DNA of 7,830 bases from assembly GCA_036274675.1 (NCBI GenBank), contig DASUFE010000041.1, positions 1 through 7,830 on the forward strand, read 5' to 3'. The notes below the pieces were generated by a model that saw nothing but the letters and a program-made list of their open reading frames with translations, did not search any database and was not told the DNA's origin. The position numbers were made by a program, and so were the translations under genes. The stretch comes from DASUFE01 sp036274675 (GTDB lineage Bacteria; Pseudomonadota; Gammaproteobacteria; HTCC5015). Positions 1-6,563 of the stretch are shown here, one piece after another (position 1 is the stretch's first letter; the number at the start of each line of letters is the position of its first letter).

Positions 1-598
1 CCAAGTGCTCGCGATGCCCTAATAGGAATTCAAGGTGCCCGCCAGGATTTAAGCGAGACAGGAGCCGAAGGGTTTCCAATACCGGGGTGGGACATAAATG
101 AAGCTCATTGAACCCGGGTGGCCGCTCGGGCAAGGACCATATGGAATCCGACGTCTCCTGCCAGTGGGCGCTATCTTTAAGAAATATCGTCCACTGGCCG
201 ATATCGAACCCGCATCTCTGCCACATTGAAACAGCTAAGGCAACTTCACGTGCTCCATTTAATTGGCCGGCTCCTGCACTCAAGGCGGCAATCAATGATG
301 CTGCCGCCCCCGAGCCACCTGCCGCTGCCGCCATGGCGGACCGCACTGAATAATCGCGGGGACCGGGATTACTCAGGGCGATCGCTAATTTTTCCATCAT
401 TACAGCCTGAGAGGATTTGGGGCGCTCGCCAGTCAGCAACAAATAGATGTACTCGACCCACCTGGCCTTGGCCATCAAGTCTCCATATACATCATATCCA
501 GCGCAGATACACTTGGCTGCAGCATAGGAATCTTGCGCCTCAGGTTTTTCGTCCCAGATCTGGCTATAAATGCATTCGGTAGTTTCATTGTCCGCCAT
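1..598 (-). CDS. Citrate synthase / citryl-CoA lyase-like protein, N-terminal part (runs off left edge)
   Basis: The reading frame opens with ATG at 598 and stays open for 199 codons to the left edge, so the C-terminus is missing. AAAGGA (606-611) sits 7 nt before the ATG and supports the start. The protein begins MADNETTECIYSQIWDEKPE. It then shows a GYDVYGDLMAKARWVEYIYL block (34-53), GERP (57-60), NPGPRD (77-82) and a small-residue-rich AAAGGSGAAASLIAALSAGAG block (91-111) ending in QLNGAREV (112-119). I recognise this pattern from short citrate-synthase-superfamily proteins annotated as citryl-CoA lyase, usually about 260-280 aa, so about 70 residues probably lie outside. Such proteins form or cleave citryl-CoA/citrate-type C-C bonds in the cytoplasm. 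The HGG motif of true citrate synthases is not present at the expected place (QLNG instead), so ordinary citrate synthesis is doubtful. It is the third gene of the operon, 50 bp after the SDR. The superfamily call is fairly secure, but the reaction is not. Confidence 0.8.
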   Translation of the reverse strand, partial: MADNETTECIYSQIWDEKPEAQDSYAAAKCICAGYDVYGDLMAKARWVEYIYLLLTGERPKSSQAVMMEKLAIALSNPGPRDYSVRSAMAAAAGGSGAAASLIAALSAGAGQLNGAREVALAVSMWQRCGFDIGQWTIFLKDSAHWQETSDSIWSLPERPPGFNELHLCPTPVLETLRLLSRLNPGGHLEFLLGHREHL

Positions 599-605
599 AG
601 AGTTA

Positions 606-611
606 TCCTTT
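606..611 (-). promoter_or_regulatory. Shine-Dalgarno site of the citryl-CoA lyase-like gene
   Basis: The reverse strand reads AAAGGA followed by 7 nt and ATG at 598. This site fixes the start of the edge-truncated gene. It indicates independent ribosome loading after the 50-bp gap from the SDR stop codon. Confidence 0.7.
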
Positions 612-648
612 GCATTTTTCAAGTCTACACACGCTTGCCGGACCGAGC

Positions 649-1437
649 TCATGCGGGAGGCATGGCGGGATGTCCCTGGATATGATGTCCTCCATCAATA
701 TCGAAAACGGATCCAGTAATTTTTAAACCCAAATCCGATATCAGAATGCCGACGATTGGTGCAATATCGCCAGGTTCGGCTATACCGAGCGGTTGAAATC
801 CGGAAAAATATTTATAGGCACTTGAGACTTGCTCTTTTGAAAGTCCCAGATCTTCGAAAGCAGAAGATCGAGTAAAGCCTGGGTTTACGGCATTTAATCG
901 AATGCCATCGGCAGCCCAGTCTGCAGCAAGTGCCTCGGTCAGTCGAGCTATAGCTGTTTTGGCCATAGCATATAGCGGCAGATTATTTATATACCGCTTT
1001 GTGATGCTGGAAGTGATATTTACGATGGAGCCACGCGTCACTTTAAGATGCGGATATGCATATTTGCAAAGTTTAACGACACTACTGATATTGGCCGTGA
1101 TTGAGGAGTCAATCAGGGCATCCTCTCCACTTGCAATCGGCACAAGGATCGATTTTGAGACTGCGTTGTTTACAACTGAATCCAGGCGGCCATACTGTGC
1201 GACAGTTTCAGCGATGAGGCGTTTCATCGAGGATGGATCTTCCAAATCGAAACTAAAACCCGATATTTTGCAATCTGGATTTCGCTTGCGGATATTATCT
1301 GCCGTTTGAGCTGCTGTGGCATGGGTTCTTGATGTCAAGATGACGGTGGCTCCTGTCTTCGCCAGATACTCGGAAATTCCAAGGCCAATGCCCTTTGATC
1401 CCCCTGTAACCAATATAACTTTATTTTTTAATTCCAT
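649..1437 (-). CDS. Classical short-chain dehydrogenase/reductase (SDR), substrate unknown
   Basis: A 262-aa, full-length classical SDR: a cytoplasmic NAD(P)(H)-dependent oxidoreductase acting on a carbonyl/hydroxyl pair. Visible motifs are the TGGSKGIG Rossmann cofactor loop (11-18), NNA (90-92) and the active-site tetrad, with Asn116 in TANIS, Ser143/144 in ITSS, and Tyr156 and Lys160 in YAMAK. NPG (185-187) and a C-terminal DGG (248-250) are also present. Arg37 just after strand beta-2 (TSR) suggests an NADPH preference, which is an inference. The tail HHIQGHPAMPPA is slightly longer than in FabG-type proteins. AAGGAG (1445-1450), 7 nt upstream, supports the ATG. The gene lies 23 bp after the thiamine diphosphate enzyme and 50 bp before the citryl-CoA lyase-like gene, all in one direction, so it probably reduces or oxidises an intermediate of the same pathway. 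FabG or 3-hydroxyacyl-CoA dehydrogenase activity cannot be excluded. Local G+C is low compared with ettA. Confidence 0.92.
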   Translation of the reverse strand: MELKNKVILVTGGSKGIGLGISEYLAKTGATVILTSRTHATAAQTADNIRKRNPDCKISGFSFDLEDPSSMKRLIAETVAQYGRLDSVVNNAVSKSILVPIASGEDALIDSSITANISSVVKLCKYAYPHLKVTRGSIVNITSSITKRYINNLPLYAMAKTAIARLTEALAADWAADGIRLNAVNPGFTRSSAFEDLGLSKEQVSSAYKYFSGFQPLGIAEPGDIAPIVGILISDLGLKITGSVFDIDGGHHIQGHPAMPPA

Positions 1438-1444
1438 TAATTTT

Positions 1445-1450
1445 CTCCTT
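1445..1450 (-). promoter_or_regulatory. Shine-Dalgarno site of the SDR gene
   Basis: The reverse strand carries AAGGAG 7 nt upstream of the SDR ATG. It lies within the 23-bp gap after the stop codon of the preceding gene. This is a strong site, consistent with translation from a shared operon mRNA. Confidence 0.75.
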
Positions 1451-1460
1451 CAACCTCGCG

Positions 1461-3272
1461 TCATCTAATCTGGCCCAAAACTTTCATTCTGGTTTTCATA
1501 GGTGGTACTTCTTCGGGGTCGATATATACATCGATCAACGTAGGGCCTTCCCGGGCGCATATCCCCGGTACGTCGAGTTCCAGCAGAGCCTTCGGTGATT
1601 TGACGGTTAAGGATTCCACACCCATGGCTCTGCCCCATGCAGCATAATCAATGGTCGGCAGTGTGAAGCCGACTGGTTCGGCCTTGGCGAGGCGCTGGCC
1701 GTGTTTCACCATGCCCAACGCTGAATCGTTCAGGATGATGAAAATGACCTTGAGCTTTTCCTGTATCGCGACCGTTATTTCCTGGCCGGACATGAGCCAA
1801 CTGCCGTCGCCGGTGATGCACACCACTGGCACGTCCGGGCGCGCCAGCGCGGCACCTATGGCAGCCCCGATAGACCACCCCATGGAAGCGAATTCGAGGC
1901 TGCCCTGAAAAAGACCGCCCTTGGCGTCGCGTTCACCGCTAATGCGGCGGTCATACGGATGCAAATAATGAATGGCCCACGTCAGGCTGTTCCCAGGATC
2001 CGGCAGATACAGGGTTGAGGGCGGAAACAGGCGGGTCAATTCAGACATCAGTCGTTGCGGCTTGATCGGGGAGGATTCGTCGGAGCACTTGGCCTCCTCT
2101 TCCACGCAGAACTGGCGTAGTGGGATTCCCTGTTCATTGCGTATGAAGTCCACATTTTTGCCCTGTCCTTTCGAAGAAAGAGCACTCTCATGGGCAAGCC
2201 TGTTATGGATAATCTCGAAAACGGACTTGATGTTGCCCCTGACATGCAAATGCGCCATGGGAGATCGCGTGAAGCGGTTCTCTGATTCCTCGATATGCAC
2301 CAACTTCCGGTTCAGAAGCGTCGTTTGATCCCAGCCGTTACTGGCCCATTCGCCCAGACTCGATCCAACTGCAATGACCAGATCGGTTGCGGAGTCAGAA
2401 AGCGTACTCACTGCGGTTTCGTGCCCTGCGAAGCCAATAACGCCTCTATATAAAGGATGATAGGGGCTGATCAGTCCCTTGCCATGAGGGGTAGTCACCA
2501 GCTTGATATGCAGCGCATTGGCGATTTTCAATATCAAACCGATGCTTTGAGAGCAGCCATCGCCGATTACAAACACTGCATGCCTGCTCTTGAGGAGGTT
2601 CTTATAAAAAGTATCGACTGCACCCGTATCGATCAGCGCGGGTTTATCGAGAAGGCCCGCCAGATTGAATGAGGGTCCCTCCAGCAATACCCGGCTGCGC
2701 AGGATATCGAGTGGGACGCTGATGTGTGAAGGCGTGCTGGTCTGCAGCGCACGCATTAAAGCTGAATACACTTTCCATTCAAACTGGTCGGCGTGGGAAA
2801 TCAAGGTGTTGTAACTGGTACAGTACTGGAACATGCCGAGCGTATTAACCCCGGTATCGGAAGATTCCTGCAAGGCTCCCCGCCCGAAGTTGGATAAAAC
2901 TGTTTGCGGCGTGATGACCAACATCGGAATGGAATTCTCATAAGCGGAGGCAACCCCCGTGATCAGGTTAGTGGCGCCAGGACCGGTGGTTGCGCAACAG
3001 ACGCCCAGTCTGCCGGAATTCCTGAAATATCCATGCGCCATGAAAGCGGCGCCGGTTTCATGCCGCGCCACTATCGCACGCGGGCCGCCCCGCCGCTCGC
3101 TGCGGGCAAGGGCGTTATATAAAGGTTCGATTGCCCCGCCCGGAATGCCGAATACATATTCGACTCCCAGTTGCTCCAGGTAGGCGATCAGCAAGTCAGC
3201 GATTTCAAGGGGTTTTGTTTTAAGTTGATGGAAGGGTTCAAGCTCTTCACTTCCATATGATTTGAAGGCCAT
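1461..3272 (-). CDS. Acetolactate synthase-like thiamine diphosphate-dependent enzyme (unknown substrate)
   Basis: A 603-aa member of the acetohydroxyacid synthase/thiamine diphosphate (ThDP) carboligase-decarboxylase family. The N-terminal pyrimidine-binding domain (about 22-190) has VEYVFGIPGG (37-46), the activating Glu72 in ARHETGAAFMAHGY and TTGPGATNL (95-103). The central domain spans about 215-355. The C-terminal diphosphate domain (about 405-590) has the metal/ThDP motif GDGSWLMSGQE (488-498) ending at Asn515 in IILND. The family joins or decarboxylates 2-oxo acids, usually via pyruvate, in the cytoplasm. The frame extends upstream to an ATG at 3350, but only the ATG at 3272 has a proper Shine-Dalgarno site (AAGGA, 6 nt away), so I start there. 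It is slightly longer than typical IlvB/IlvG (about 550-590 aa), with extra residues at the N-terminus and in the linker at about 360-405. No ilvH/ilvN small subunit or other ilv gene adjoins it, so a dedicated pathway is more likely than branched-chain amino acid synthesis. It is the first gene of the operon. Confidence 0.88.
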   Translation of the reverse strand: MAFKSYGSEELEPFHQLKTKPLEIADLLIAYLEQLGVEYVFGIPGGAIEPLYNALARSERRGGPRAIVARHETGAAFMAHGYFRNSGRLGVCCATTGPGATNLITGVASAYENSIPMLVITPQTVLSNFGRGALQESSDTGVNTLGMFQYCTSYNTLISHADQFEWKVYSALMRALQTSTPSHISVPLDILRSRVLLEGPSFNLAGLLDKPALIDTGAVDTFYKNLLKSRHAVFVIGDGCSQSIGLILKIANALHIKLVTTPHGKGLISPYHPLYRGVIGFAGHETAVSTLSDSATDLVIAVGSSLGEWASNGWDQTTLLNRKLVHIEESENRFTRSPMAHLHVRGNIKSVFEIIHNRLAHESALSSKGQGKNVDFIRNEQGIPLRQFCVEEEAKCSDESSPIKPQRLMSELTRLFPPSTLYLPDPGNSLTWAIHYLHPYDRRISGERDAKGGLFQGSLEFASMGWSIGAAIGAALARPDVPVVCITGDGSWLMSGQEITVAIQEKLKVIFIILNDSALGMVKHGQRLAKAEPVGFTLPTIDYAAWGRAMGVESLTVKSPKALLELDVPGICAREGPTLIDVYIDPEEVPPMKTRMKVLGQIR

Positions 3273-3278
3273 ATTCGA

Positions 3279-3283
3279 TCCTT
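3279..3283 (-). promoter_or_regulatory. Shine-Dalgarno site deciding the start of the ThDP enzyme
   Basis: The reverse strand reads AAGGA, 6 nt, then ATG at 3272. The in-frame ATGs further upstream (3293 and 3350) lack such a site. The 3350 ATG has a purine run directly abutting it with no spacing. The annotated protein is therefore 26 residues shorter than the longest possible frame. Confidence 0.75.
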
Positions 3284-3315
3284 GATGGCGCATACTGCTG
3301 CTAGGGTTGAAACTG

Positions 3316-3343
3316 AGTGTACACCAATTTCGGGTCGCTACAA
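3316..3343 (-). promoter_or_regulatory. Candidate sigma70-type promoter for the ThDP enzyme-SDR-citryl lyase-like operon
   Basis: On the reverse strand a -35-like TTGTAG (3338-3343) is separated by 16 bp from a -10-like TACACT (3316-3321). Transcription would begin near 3309, giving a leader of about 37 nt before the ATG at 3272 and leaving room for the Shine-Dalgarno site. The longer coding alternative starting at 3350 would include this promoter, another argument against it. Matches to consensus are moderate. Confidence 0.45.
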
Positions 3344-3373
3344 GCAACATCCCCTATGCATTTGGTTGAGATC

Positions 3374-3398
3374 AATGAATTAAATGAGATTCATTCCC
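3374..3398. promoter_or_regulatory. Inverted repeat in the divergent promoter region, Fur-box-like candidate operator
   Basis: Two overlapping dyads are visible. One is AATGAAT (3374-3380) and ATTCATT (3389-3395) with an 8-bp spacer. The other is AATGA (3383-3387) and TCATT (3391-3395) around GAT. Aligned to the classical 19-bp Fur consensus, positions 3380-3398 match at 12 of 19 bases, including both inner half-sites. The site would overlap the -35 area of the rightward ettA promoter. It lies about 65-85 bp upstream of the proposed leftward start. The dyads are directly visible, but Fur binding is inference. Confidence 0.35.
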
Positions 3399-3419
3399 CG
3401 ACCCGGTAATGGGTATAAT
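3390..3419 (+). promoter_or_regulatory. Candidate promoter for ettA and the MFS gene
   Basis: A perfect -10 hexamer TATAAT lies at 3414-3419. The best -35 I can place is the weak TTCATT at 3390-3395 (18-bp spacing), within the inverted repeat. Transcription would start near 3426, giving a leader of about 80 nt before the ettA ATG. The weak -35 next to a dyad would suit an activator- or repressor-dependent promoter. Confidence 0.5.
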
Positions 3420-3424
3420 GGCGC

Positions 3425-3471
3425 GCCCTTTGAGGGCACTTTAGCTTAATAATCGATTCATCAAGAATCGG
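3425..3471 (+). other. ettA leader with two small hairpins
   Basis: In the 5' leader of ettA, GCCCT (3425-3429) pairs with AGGGC (3433-3437) across a 3-nt loop. CGATTC (3454-3459) pairs with GAATCG (3465-3470) across a 5-nt loop. Neither is followed by a T-run, so neither looks like an intrinsic terminator. They may be chance structures or may affect mRNA stability. No known riboswitch pattern is recognised. Confidence 0.3.
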
Positions 3472-3504
3472 CAGACTTACAAATCCTCGGAGTTTCAAGC
3501 AGGC

Positions 3505-5175
3505 ATGGCTCAATATGTATACACCATGGCGGGAGTGGGCAAAGTAGTACCACCGCAGCGGCAAATCCTCAAAGACATCTATCTGAATTTTTTCCCGGGA
3601 GCCAAGATCGGCGTTCTGGGTTATAACGGTGCGGGTAAGTCCACCTTATTAAGGATAATGGCCGGTGTCGACAAGGAACATCTTGGCGAAGCCAGGCCGC
3701 AACCGGGCATCAAAATCGGTTATCTATCCCAGGAGCCGCAGCTGGATCCCGCCAAGAATGTAAAAGGCAACGTTGAAGAAGGCATTGCCGAACTGAAAAA
3801 GCTGGTCGATCGCTTCAATGAGGTCAGTCTGAAGTTCGCCGAACCCATGAGCGACGATGAAATGACGGCTCTACTGGACGAGCAGGCCAAATTGCAGGAC
3901 AAAATCGAGGCGGCCGGCGCATGGGAACTGGAGCGCAAACTTGAAATCGCCGCCGATGCGTTGCGCCTGCCGCCCTGGGATGCGGACGTGAAAAAACTCT
4001 CCGGTGGCGAGCGCCGGCGGGTCGCGTTGTGCCGGCTGCTGCTTTCGGCGCCGGATATGCTGATTCTGGACGAACCGACAAACCACCTGGACGCGGAATC
4101 CATCGCCTGGCTTGAACGTTTCCTGCAGGAGTACCCGGGTACCGTGGTCGCCGTCACCCACGACCGCTATTTCCTCGACAACGTCGCCGGCTGGATACTG
4201 GAGCTTGACCGTGGGCAGGGCATACCGTGGCAGGGCAATTACTCCTCGTGGCTGGAGCAGAAGGAAAAGCGTCTGGCGACCGAGGAAAAGCAGGAGTCCG
4301 CCCGGCGCAAGGCAATGGCCACCGAGTTGGAATGGGTGCGCAGTAATCCTAAAGGCCGCCATGCGAAGAGCAAGGCGCGCCTCAACCGTTTCGCGGAACT
4401 GTCCTCCCAGGAATTCCAGAAGCGCAGCGAAACCAAGGATCTGTACATTCCGCCGGGTCCGCGCCTCGGCGACAAGGTCATCGAGTTCAGTAATGTTTCG
4501 AAAGCTTATGGTGACCAGCTGCTGTACGAGAACTTAAGTTTCCGCCTGCCTCCCGGCGGTATCGTCGGCGTCATCGGGCCAAACGGCGCGGGTAAGACCA
4601 CTCTCTTCCGCCTGATGACCGGTCAGGAAAAGCCGGATAGCGGTGATATCCAGTTGGGCGAGACGGTGAAGATTGCATATGTCGACCAGAACCGCGACAG
4701 CCTCACCGCAAGCAACACCGTGTGGCAGGAAATCTCCGATGGTCTGGATCTCATCCAGATCGGCGGCTACCAGACGCCCTCGCGTTCCTATGTCGGCCGC
4801 TTCAATTTCAAGGGCACGGACCAGCAGAAGCGCGTCGGCGACCTCTCCGGCGGTGAACGCAACCGCGTGCATCTGGCGAAACTTTTGCGCAGCGGCGGCA
4901 ACGTGCTGCTGCTGGACGAGCCGACCAACGACCTGGATGTTGAAACCCTGCGCGCGCTGGAAGAGGCCCTGCTGGATTTCCCGGGATGCGCCGTCGTCAT
5001 CTCGCACGACCGCTGGTTCCTGGACCGCATTGCCACCCATATACTCGCGTTCGAAGGCAACAGCGAAGTGGTCTGGTTCGAAGGCAACTACGCCGATTAC
5101 GCGGCGGACTACAAGCGCCGCAAGGGCGAGGACGCCGACCAGCCGCAGCGGATCAAGTACCGGAAAATCGCATAG
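3505..5175 (+). CDS. ettA: Energy-dependent translational throttle protein EttA (ABC-F ATPase)
   Basis: A 556-aa cytoplasmic ABC-F protein with two ATPase domains and no membrane segments. EttA binds the ribosomal E site and gates entry into elongation according to the ATP/ADP ratio. Domain 1 has Walker A GYNGAGKST (39-47), the signature LSGGE (165-169), Walker B with LDEPTNHLD (188-196) and the switch His219. An arm-like insertion lies at about 90-150. The charged interdomain linker (about 240-315; KRLATEEKQE, KGRHAKSKARL) matches the tRNA-interaction region. Domain 2 has Walker A GPNGAGKTT (358-366), LSGGE (447-451), LDEPTNDLD (470-478) and His501. Both catalytic glutamates (Glu190, Glu472) are intact. 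Length and the ending RIKYRKIA are as expected for EttA. The ATG is the natural start, with CGGAG (3488-3492) a somewhat distant Shine-Dalgarno site. The MFS gene follows after 14 bp. Confidence 0.96.
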   Translation: MAQYVYTMAGVGKVVPPQRQILKDIYLNFFPGAKIGVLGYNGAGKSTLLRIMAGVDKEHLGEARPQPGIKIGYLSQEPQLDPAKNVKGNVEEGIAELKKLVDRFNEVSLKFAEPMSDDEMTALLDEQAKLQDKIEAAGAWELERKLEIAADALRLPPWDADVKKLSGGERRRVALCRLLLSAPDMLILDEPTNHLDAESIAWLERFLQEYPGTVVAVTHDRYFLDNVAGWILELDRGQGIPWQGNYSSWLEQKEKRLATEEKQESARRKAMATELEWVRSNPKGRHAKSKARLNRFAELSSQEFQKRSETKDLYIPPGPRLGDKVIEFSNVSKAYGDQLLYENLSFRLPPGGIVGVIGPNGAGKTTLFRLMTGQEKPDSGDIQLGETVKIAYVDQNRDSLTASNTVWQEISDGLDLIQIGGYQTPSRSYVGRFNFKGTDQQKRVGDLSGGERNRVHLAKLLRSGGNVLLLDEPTNDLDVETLRALEEALLDFPGCAVVISHDRWFLDRIATHILAFEGNSEVVWFEGNYADYAADYKRRKGEDADQPQRIKYRKIA

Positions 5176-5189
5176 CGAAAGCCGGAACC

Positions 5190-6500
5190 ATGGATCGGCT
5201 GCTGCAAAACCGGAATTTCAGGCTGCACTGGGCCAGCGTGGCGATTTCCCAGATCGGAAGCTTTTTTACCATGGTCGCGTTGCCGTGGCTGGTACTCTAT
5301 ACCACGGATAACGACCCGGTCATTATGAGCACTGTGCTGGCAACCACCAGCCTGCCGCATGGTTTTTTTATCCTGTTTGGCGGCGCACTGGCTGACCGCG
5401 TCTCACCGCTGCGAGTTCTTTATATAAGCCGCGCCGCCTTCGTACTGGTGATGGGCAGCCTGTCGCTGCTGGTGTATGCTGGCCTGATCCCGCTGTGGCT
5501 GATCTATCTGTACGCCTTCGTGCTTGGCACGCTTGGCGCCTTCTCCATTCCTTCCAGCCAGGCCCTGCTGCCTTCACTGCTCCCGCCCGCCGCGCTTGGA
5601 CAGGCTAATGGAATCGTCATGGCCACCATGCAGGTGGCGCAGATGGTCGGGCCTGTCTTGGCCGGCTGGCTGATCTGGTTCGGTCGCAGCCTGACTGGCG
5701 TGCCCGCGGGCATTGTGGATTATGCAAGCCTCGCGCTCGCCTTTGCCGTCGATGCCGGGGCAGTGCTGTGCGCTGTAATACTCATGAGTTTTATGCGGGT
5801 CGAGGTTATGCCGCGGCGCGACGGACACTTGTTCCGGATGGTGGCGCAGGGATTTCTGTTCTGCTGGCATGACACGGGCATACGCCTGGTGCTGAGTTAC
5901 CTGGTCATGATTTCTTTCTGCCTGCACGGTCCCTTGCTGTCGGCGCTTCCGCTGTTTACAAAGCTCGAACTGGGCTTATCGGAAGGCGCATACGGCAGCC
6001 TTTATGCGATGCTGGGAATGGGCACGGTCGTCGGCGCGGGTATCGCAATGCTGAAAGTATCCGGCGCGCGCCGCCTCGGCGAAGTGACACTCTGCTGCGA
6101 TCTGATCAGCGGCCTGGGTTTTTATTCGATGGCGCAATTCCACAATCCTTGGATCGCCGGGGGCTTGCTGTTCATCATGGGGGTTTGCAGCGGCATTATA
6201 ATGGTTGCAGGCACTACATGGTTCCAGCACCGCACGCCGGAAGCCTATATGGGCCGCGCCATGGGAGTGCTGATGTTTGCAATCATCGGCCTGATTCCCC
6301 TGTCCGCGACACTGAGCGGCTTTTTAATTGAACACAGTTCCGTCACCCTTGCCATGAGCGCGGCCGGAGCCGTCATGGCGCTACTGGCCGGTATAGGACT
6401 GCTGCTGCCGCAGGTGCGGAATATGGGCGATCTGCCGCCCCTGGATGCCCGCGCGCTGATCTCGCTGAAATTGCATTATGGTCAGGAACCTGCGCCGTGA
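5190..6500 (+). CDS. MFS transporter, MFS_3/EntS-like exporter family
   Basis: A 436-aa inner-membrane protein with the alternating hydrophobic segments of a 12-helix major facilitator. It starts MDRLLQNRNFRLHWASVAIS, a layout typical of the MFS_3 (enterobactin exporter EntS-like) family. The loop 2-3 motif A appears as GGALADRVSPLRVL (64-77). A proline/glycine-rich helix (QVAQMVGPVLAGW, 148-160) matches the antiporter-type helix 5 region. Such proteins export small molecules, siderophores or drugs in exchange for protons, and the substrate here is unknown. The frame is open from 4986, but that part lies inside ettA and reads as arginine-rich shadow sequence. The ATG at 5190, 14 bp after the ettA stop, fits the family N-terminus. 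Its Shine-Dalgarno site is weak (CCGGAA), so translational coupling to ettA is likely. It is probably cotranscribed with ettA and converges on the heme-protein gene. Confidence 0.88.
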   Translation: MDRLLQNRNFRLHWASVAISQIGSFFTMVALPWLVLYTTDNDPVIMSTVLATTSLPHGFFILFGGALADRVSPLRVLYISRAAFVLVMGSLSLLVYAGLIPLWLIYLYAFVLGTLGAFSIPSSQALLPSLLPPAALGQANGIVMATMQVAQMVGPVLAGWLIWFGRSLTGVPAGIVDYASLALAFAVDAGAVLCAVILMSFMRVEVMPRRDGHLFRMVAQGFLFCWHDTGIRLVLSYLVMISFCLHGPLLSALPLFTKLELGLSEGAYGSLYAMLGMGTVVGAGIAMLKVSGARRLGEVTLCCDLISGLGFYSMAQFHNPWIAGGLLFIMGVCSGIIMVAGTTWFQHRTPEAYMGRAMGVLMFAIIGLIPLSATLSGFLIEHSSVTLAMSAAGAVMALLAGIGLLLPQVRNMGDLPPLDARALISLKLHYGQEPAP

Positions 6501-6504
6501 ATTT

Positions 6505-6521
6505 CGGGAATTCAATTCCCG
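6505..6521 (+). terminator. Short palindrome after the MFS gene, possible weak terminator
   Basis: CGGGAATT (6505-6512) and AATTCCCG (6514-6521) form a perfect 8-bp inverted repeat around one base, starting 5 bp after the MFS stop. In RNA it could fold as a 6-bp stem with a 5-nt loop, followed by TTCTT. The T-run is poor, so it may only assist the larger hairpin downstream or protect the mRNA 3' end. Confidence 0.35.
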
Positions 6522-6563
6522 TTCTTAAACTTCTGAGGGATTCAGTCAACAGTCGGAAAATTA

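Noticed and set aside
108..582. Two overlapping plus-strand open frames
   Set aside because: They lie antisense to the citrate synthase-like gene, have no convincing ribosome site and no recognisable protein features. The minus-strand frame has clear family motifs.
902..1309. Plus-strand 135-codon open frame
   Set aside because: It is antisense to the complete SDR, overlaps its active-site codons and has no family features.
3273..3350. N-terminal extension of the ThDP enzyme from the ATG at 3350
   Set aside because: There is no spaced Shine-Dalgarno site, it would include the proposed promoter, and the family N-terminus is already reached from the ATG at 3272.
3720..5087. Several long minus-strand and alternate-frame open frames inside ettA
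   Set aside because: They are shadows of a GC-rich gene with a full set of ABC-F motifs. Their translations are low-complexity, rich in Ser, Arg and Ala.
4986..5189. Upstream extension of the MFS protein into ettA
   Set aside because: The extension is Arg-rich out-of-frame ettA sequence. The MFS_3 family N-terminus begins at the ATG at 5190.
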